The position numbers were made by a program, and so were the translations under genes. The notes below the pieces were generated by a model. It was not told the DNA's origin. It ran no database searches and worked only from the letters and a program-made list of their open reading frames with translations. A stretch of DNA of 64,000 nucleotides from Neobacillus sp. SuZ13 (GTDB lineage: Bacteria; Bacillota; Bacilli; Bacillales; Cytobacillaceae), in the NCBI RefSeq assembly GCF_030123365.1, contig NZ_CP126107.1, positions 1,783,501 through 1,847,500 on the forward strand. Direction: 5' to 3'. This document shows, piece after piece, positions 60,674 through 64,000 of the stretch (position 1 is the stretch's first letter; each line of letters starts with the position of its first letter).

Positions 60674-61966
60674 ATGGAGAAAATTAGTTTTGACCAGCTT
60701 CAAGAAGAACTTTACCATGAAAAACTAGCCAATGGTCTAAATGTGTATATTTTACCGAAAAAAGGATTTAATAAAACCTTTGCTACCTTTACGACAAAGT
60801 ATGGTTCTGTGGATAATACATTTGTTCCATTAGGAAAAGAAGAGTATGTTAAAGTACCTGATGGAATAGCTCACTTCTTGGAGCATAAGCTGTTTGAAAA
60901 AGAAGATGGAGATGTTTTTCAACAATTTAGCCGCCAGGGAGCATCGGCTAATGCGTTTACCTCTTTTACTCGAACCGCCTATTTATTTTCAAGCACCTCT
61001 GACGTAGAAAAAAATCTGGAAACCCTCATTGATTTTGTTCAGGATCCATATTTTTCAGAAAAAACAGTTGAAAAAGAAAAAGGAATAATTGGGCAAGAAA
61101 TTACCATGTACGATGATAATGCGGATTGGCGTTTATATTTTGGTTTGATTCAAAATCTTTACAAAAACCACCCAGTAAAAATTGATATTGCTGGAACAAT
61201 TGAATCGATTTCCCATATTACTAAAGATTGGCTGTATGAATGCTATAATACCTTCTATCATCCGAGTAATATGCTATTATTTATTGTCGGGCCTGTTAAC
61301 CCAGAAAGTTTTATGAATCAAGTAAAAGAGAATCAAGCGAAAAAAGAATACAAAGATATGCCTGAGATTCAGCGTAAATTTGAAAATGAACCGACAGAGG
61401 CAGCTGAAAAAAGACAGGTACTTGAAATGAATGTGCAGACATCTAAATGTTTACTTGGAATTAAAGCCCTCCATGTCGATCAAAGCGGAAATGAAATGTT
61501 GAAAAATGAATTAACCATGAATGTTTTATTGGATTTATTGTTTGGGAAAAGTTCGGAAAATTACAATCAACTCTATAATGATGGACTAATTGATGAAACT
61601 TTTTCTTTCGATTATACCCAAGAACAAGGCTTTGGTTTTGCCATGATTGGCGGAGACACTGGAGAACCTGATAAATTAGCGGATACTCTTCAAAAAATGC
61701 TGCTTGATGCTAAGAATCAAACTGTATTTAATGAAGAACAGTTAGAAAGAGCGAAGAAGAAAAAGATTGGTGCATTCCTTCGAGCGGTAAACTCGCCAGA
61801 ATATATTGCTAATCAATTTACGCGCTACGCGTTTAATGATATGAATTTGTTTGATGTGGTTCCAACACTTGAAAAAATCACATTAAACGATGTTAAGATA
61901 CTGGCATCAGAGGTCATATCAGAAGAACGGTTTTCAGTATGTCAAGTGATTCCTAAGAAAAAATAA
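60674..61966 (+). CDS. ymfH: M16-family zinc peptidase YmfH
   Basis: 430-residue zinc peptidase with the intact inverted motif HFLEH at residues 67-71 and the downstream Glu in IIGQEITMYDDN near residue 142. The C-terminal half carries the second M16 domain. Its ATG directly abuts the ymfF stop, with GGAGGCGGG just upstream. Together YmfF and YmfH resemble the alpha/beta arrangement of processing peptidases. A weak hairpin with a T tract (about 61974-62001) follows. Confidence 0.93.
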   Translation: MEKISFDQLQEELYHEKLANGLNVYILPKKGFNKTFATFTTKYGSVDNTFVPLGKEEYVKVPDGIAHFLEHKLFEKEDGDVFQQFSRQGASANAFTSFTRTAYLFSSTSDVEKNLETLIDFVQDPYFSEKTVEKEKGIIGQEITMYDDNADWRLYFGLIQNLYKNHPVKIDIAGTIESISHITKDWLYECYNTFYHPSNMLLFIVGPVNPESFMNQVKENQAKKEYKDMPEIQRKFENEPTEAAEKRQVLEMNVQTSKCLLGIKALHVDQSGNEMLKNELTMNVLLDLLFGKSSENYNQLYNDGLIDETFSFDYTQEQGFGFAMIGGDTGEPDKLADTLQKMLLDAKNQTVFNEEQLERAKKKKIGAFLRAVNSPEYIANQFTRYAFNDMNLFDVVPTLEKITLNDVKILASEVISEERFSVCQVIPKKK

Positions 61967-62036
61967 ATACATGAAAGCGTCGTATCCCCGGCGCTTTTTC
62001 TGTGTAAAAGTTTCAAATAAAGAGAGTGGGAACATA

Positions 62037-62756
62037 ATGAAATATGTATTAATAACGGGAGCTAGTGGTGGAATCGGCCAAGCGATTGCGTATAACCTAG
62101 CAGAAAAAGGCTATCATTTGTATCTGCATTACCATAAAAATAAACAGGCAATAAAGGAATTAATAAATAAACTGGAGTCCTACGGTGGGGAGTATATTCC
62201 AATTCAAGCAAATTTAGCTGACCCTATTGGATATAAGAAGGTCTGTTCAGAAATATTTTCGTTAGATGCGATTATCCATTGCGGGGGCCAAAGTCAGTAT
62301 GGACTTCTTGTAGATTTACAACAATCTGAAGCCGAAGCATTATTAAATGTTCATGTGTTAACGCCATTAATGCTCACAAAAGAGCTTCTTCCGAAATTAC
62401 TTACTAAAGGAAATGGAAATATTGTGATGATTACCTCAATTTGGGGGCAAACAGGCGCGGCTTGTGAAGTGGCATATTCTACGGTTAAGGGTGCGCAAAT
62501 TGCATTTGTTAAGGCATTAAGTAAAGAAGTTGCCATGAATGGTATTCGGGTAAATGCCATAGCCCCTGGAGCTATTGTAACTCCTATGATGGAAGGTTTT
62601 GCACCAGAAGAAGTGGATCAGCTTTCTTATGAAATACCAATGGGGAGATTGGGCCAACCGGAAGAAATAGCGAGGAGTGTAGCATATTTGCTTTCCGAAG
62701 ATTCTTCCTACATGACAGGACAAATCCTTGCAATAAATGGAGGGTGGTATACTTAA
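62037..62756 (+). CDS. ymfI: Short-chain dehydrogenase/reductase YmfI
   Basis: 239-residue SDR similar to 3-oxoacyl-ACP reductases. It has the cofactor motif TGASGGIG (7-14) and the catalytic Ser134, Tyr147 and Lys151. The usual NNAG motif is replaced by HCGG (81-84). The C-terminus has the standard INGGWYT end. The ATG at 62037 is preferred; upstream in-frame codons to 61971 overlap the hairpin after ymfH. The true substrate is unknown. Confidence 0.92.
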   Translation: MKYVLITGASGGIGQAIAYNLAEKGYHLYLHYHKNKQAIKELINKLESYGGEYIPIQANLADPIGYKKVCSEIFSLDAIIHCGGQSQYGLLVDLQQSEAEALLNVHVLTPLMLTKELLPKLLTKGNGNIVMITSIWGQTGAACEVAYSTVKGAQIAFVKALSKEVAMNGIRVNAIAPGAIVTPMMEGFAPEEVDQLSYEIPMGRLGQPEEIARSVAYLLSEDSSYMTGQILAINGGWYT

Positions 62757-62838
62757 AAAATTCAAAAGTAACCAATGCATAGTTCCCTCCACTTCGTCAC
62801 AAAATAACCTTGTACTAATTTAAAGGAGGGAAAAAACC

Positions 62839-63096
62839 ATGTCTGTTTTAGATAATTGGAAACAATGGGAGGACTTCTTAGCCGATCGTCTTCATCATGC
62901 ACAAAATGAGGGTATGAGCGATGGAGCCATTAGTAACCTTGCTTTTCAAATTGGTGATTATTTATCAAACCAAGTAGAGCCAAAAAACGAACAAGAAAGA
63001 ATTCTTGCTGATCTTTGGTCAGTTGCAGATAAAGAAGAGCAACAGGCAATTGCAAATATCATGGTAAAATTGATTCAAAATAACGGCAGCCGTTAA
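62839..63096 (+). CDS. ymfJ: YmfJ, DUF3243 family protein
   Basis: 85-residue mostly helical, acidic protein of the YmfJ/DUF3243 family, the same length as in B. subtilis. It starts after AAAGGAGGG and is followed by a terminator. No function is established. Confidence 0.9.
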   Translation: MSVLDNWKQWEDFLADRLHHAQNEGMSDGAISNLAFQIGDYLSNQVEPKNEQERILADLWSVADKEEQQAIANIMVKLIQNNGSR

Positions 63097-63097
63097 A

Positions 63098-63126
63098 AGA
63101 GAGGAGGACTTTCTCCTCTCTTTTTG
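63098..63126 (+). terminator. Terminator after ymfJ
   Basis: Perfect 9-bp stem (63098-63106 with 63113-63121) followed by T. Confidence 0.85.
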
Positions 63127-63267
63127 TATGCATTCTTTGAGGAATCTCCGTTAACGAGCGGAATATCTTTGTTTTTACTTTCATCTTCATCCAAAATCAT
63201 TTATTATAGGGGTTAGATAAGAAATTGTAAAAAAAATGTCGAAACTTCTTTTAAGGAGGTTTATTAC

Positions 63268-64000
63268 TTGAAAAAAGAATGGTATTTAGAATATGAGATT
63301 CAGAAGAACCGACCAGGCCTGTTAGGGGATATTTCATCACTGTTAGGAATGCTCTCTATTAACATTGTTACAATAAATGGTGTGGATGAAGGCCGTCGTG
63401 GATTACTCATTTTAGCAAAAGATGATGACCAAATTAAACGACTTGAGTCAATTTTACATACGATGGACACAATAAAACTAATTAAACTTAGAGAACCAAA
63501 ACTGCGTGACAGGCTTGCGGTAAGACATGGACGTTATATTCAAAGAGATGCGGACGATAAAAAAACCTTCCGTTTTGTAAGGGATGAACTTGGCTTATTA
63601 GTTGATTTTATGGCAGAATTATTTAAGAAGGAAGGCCATAAGCTGATTGGTATTCGCGGAATGCCTCGAGTTGGAAAAACAGAATCATTGGTGGCTGCAA
63701 GTGTTTGTGCAAATAAACGCTGGTTATTTGTGTCTTCCACTTTGTTAAAGCAAACAATCCGAAATCAATTAATTGAGGATGAATATAACGAAAACAATCT
63801 ATTTATTCTGGATGGAATTGTTTCCACCAGACGTGCTAATGAGCGTCATTGGCAGCTTGTCCGTGAAATCATGCGACTTCCGTCCGTAAAAGTCATCGAG
63901 CATCCTGATATTTTTGTTCAAAACTCAGAATATACACTAGATGATTTTGATTATATTATTGAGCTTAGGAATGACTCGGAAGAAGAGATTACATATGAGG
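63268..64000 (+). CDS. ymfK: YmfK, DUF3388 family protein (5' part, runs off the window)
   Basis: Open frame from TTG at 63268 (AAGGAGGT at 63253-63260) to the end of the window, 244 codons seen. The N-terminal 80 residues look like an ACT-type regulatory fold (YEIQKNRPGLLGDISSLLGM). Near residue 135-142 lies GMPRVGKT, a Walker A-type loop, and later NLFILDGIVSTRR could be the Walker B region. So it may be an NTPase with a small-molecule sensor. Family function unknown; the C-terminal end is not visible. Confidence 0.88.
   Translation, partial: MKKEWYLEYEIQKNRPGLLGDISSLLGMLSINIVTINGVDEGRRGLLILAKDDDQIKRLESILHTMDTIKLIKLREPKLRDRLAVRHGRYIQRDADDKKTFRFVRDELGLLVDFMAELFKKEGHKLIGIRGMPRVGKTESLVAASVCANKRWLFVSSTLLKQTIRNQLIEDEYNENNLFILDGIVSTRRANERHWQLVREIMRLPSVKVIEHPDIFVQNSEYTLDDFDYIIELRNDSEEEITYE

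Overview
The window is a compact piece of the conserved core chromosome of a low-GC, endospore-forming Firmicute of the family Bacillaceae. Almost every protein has a clear Bacillus subtilis counterpart, and the gene order follows the ylqD-to-ymfK stretch of that chromosome. All real genes lie on the + strand. Sporulation genes (dpaA, dpaB, spoIIIE, tepA, ylxY, ymxH, ylzJ) point to a spore former. I see no tRNA or rRNA gene, CRISPR array, prophage or transposase gene.

Layout. 1-3942: ylqD-rimM-trmD-rplS, lepB (signal peptidase I), rbgA (ribosome assembly GTPase). 4065-6518: L-serine dehydratase pair sdaAB-sdaAA and rnhB. 6754-13742: sucC-sucD, dprA, topA, trmFO. 13927-16789: the hslV-hslU-codY block. 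17177-24609: rpsB-tsf, pyrH-frr, uppS-cdsA-dxr-rseP. 25111-29436: polC. 29652-34890: the rimP-nusA-ylxR-ylxQ-infB-ylxP-rbfA translation and transcription operon. 35126-39826: truB, ribC, rpsO, pnp. 39984-47803: ylxY, mlpA, ymxH, dpaA-dpaB, asd-dapG-dapA; the last five form the aspartate to dihydrodipicolinate to dipicolinate branch. 48031-53265: rnjB, tepA, ylzJ, spoIIIE. 53563-59196: GntR regulator ymfC and a BmpA-type nucleoside ABC importer (nupN, nupO, nupP, nupQ). 59393-64000: ymfF-ymfH (M16 peptidase-like pair), ymfI, ymfJ and the 5' part of ymfK, which runs off the window.

Differences from B. subtilis are informative. No xerC/codV lies between trmFO and hslV. No fla/che gene cluster lies between codY and rpsB. 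No proS lies between rseP and polC. No ylqG/ylqH lies between rnhB and sucC. Conversely, sdaAB-sdaAA, lepB and the nup importer are present. Two of the 'missing gene' junctions carry a GC-rich palindromic intergenic repeat (family A at 16837-17022 and 24660-24985). The second copy is split, with base precision, by a copy of a second repeat (family B). Further B copies or relatives lie at 2946-3058, 34959-35112 and 47931-47978, the first two directly before the ribosome binding sites of rbgA and truB.

I did not find a convincing new multi-gene system; this is mainly housekeeping DNA. The items most worth a second look are the nested non-coding repeats, an attenuator-like RNA leader before rimP, structured leaders before rpsB and rpsO, a probable sigma-K promoter before dpaA, a perfect palindrome before the GntR gene ymfC, an HslV without the N-terminal serine reported for B. 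subtilis CodW, and a YlxY deacetylase lacking its catalytic aspartates.
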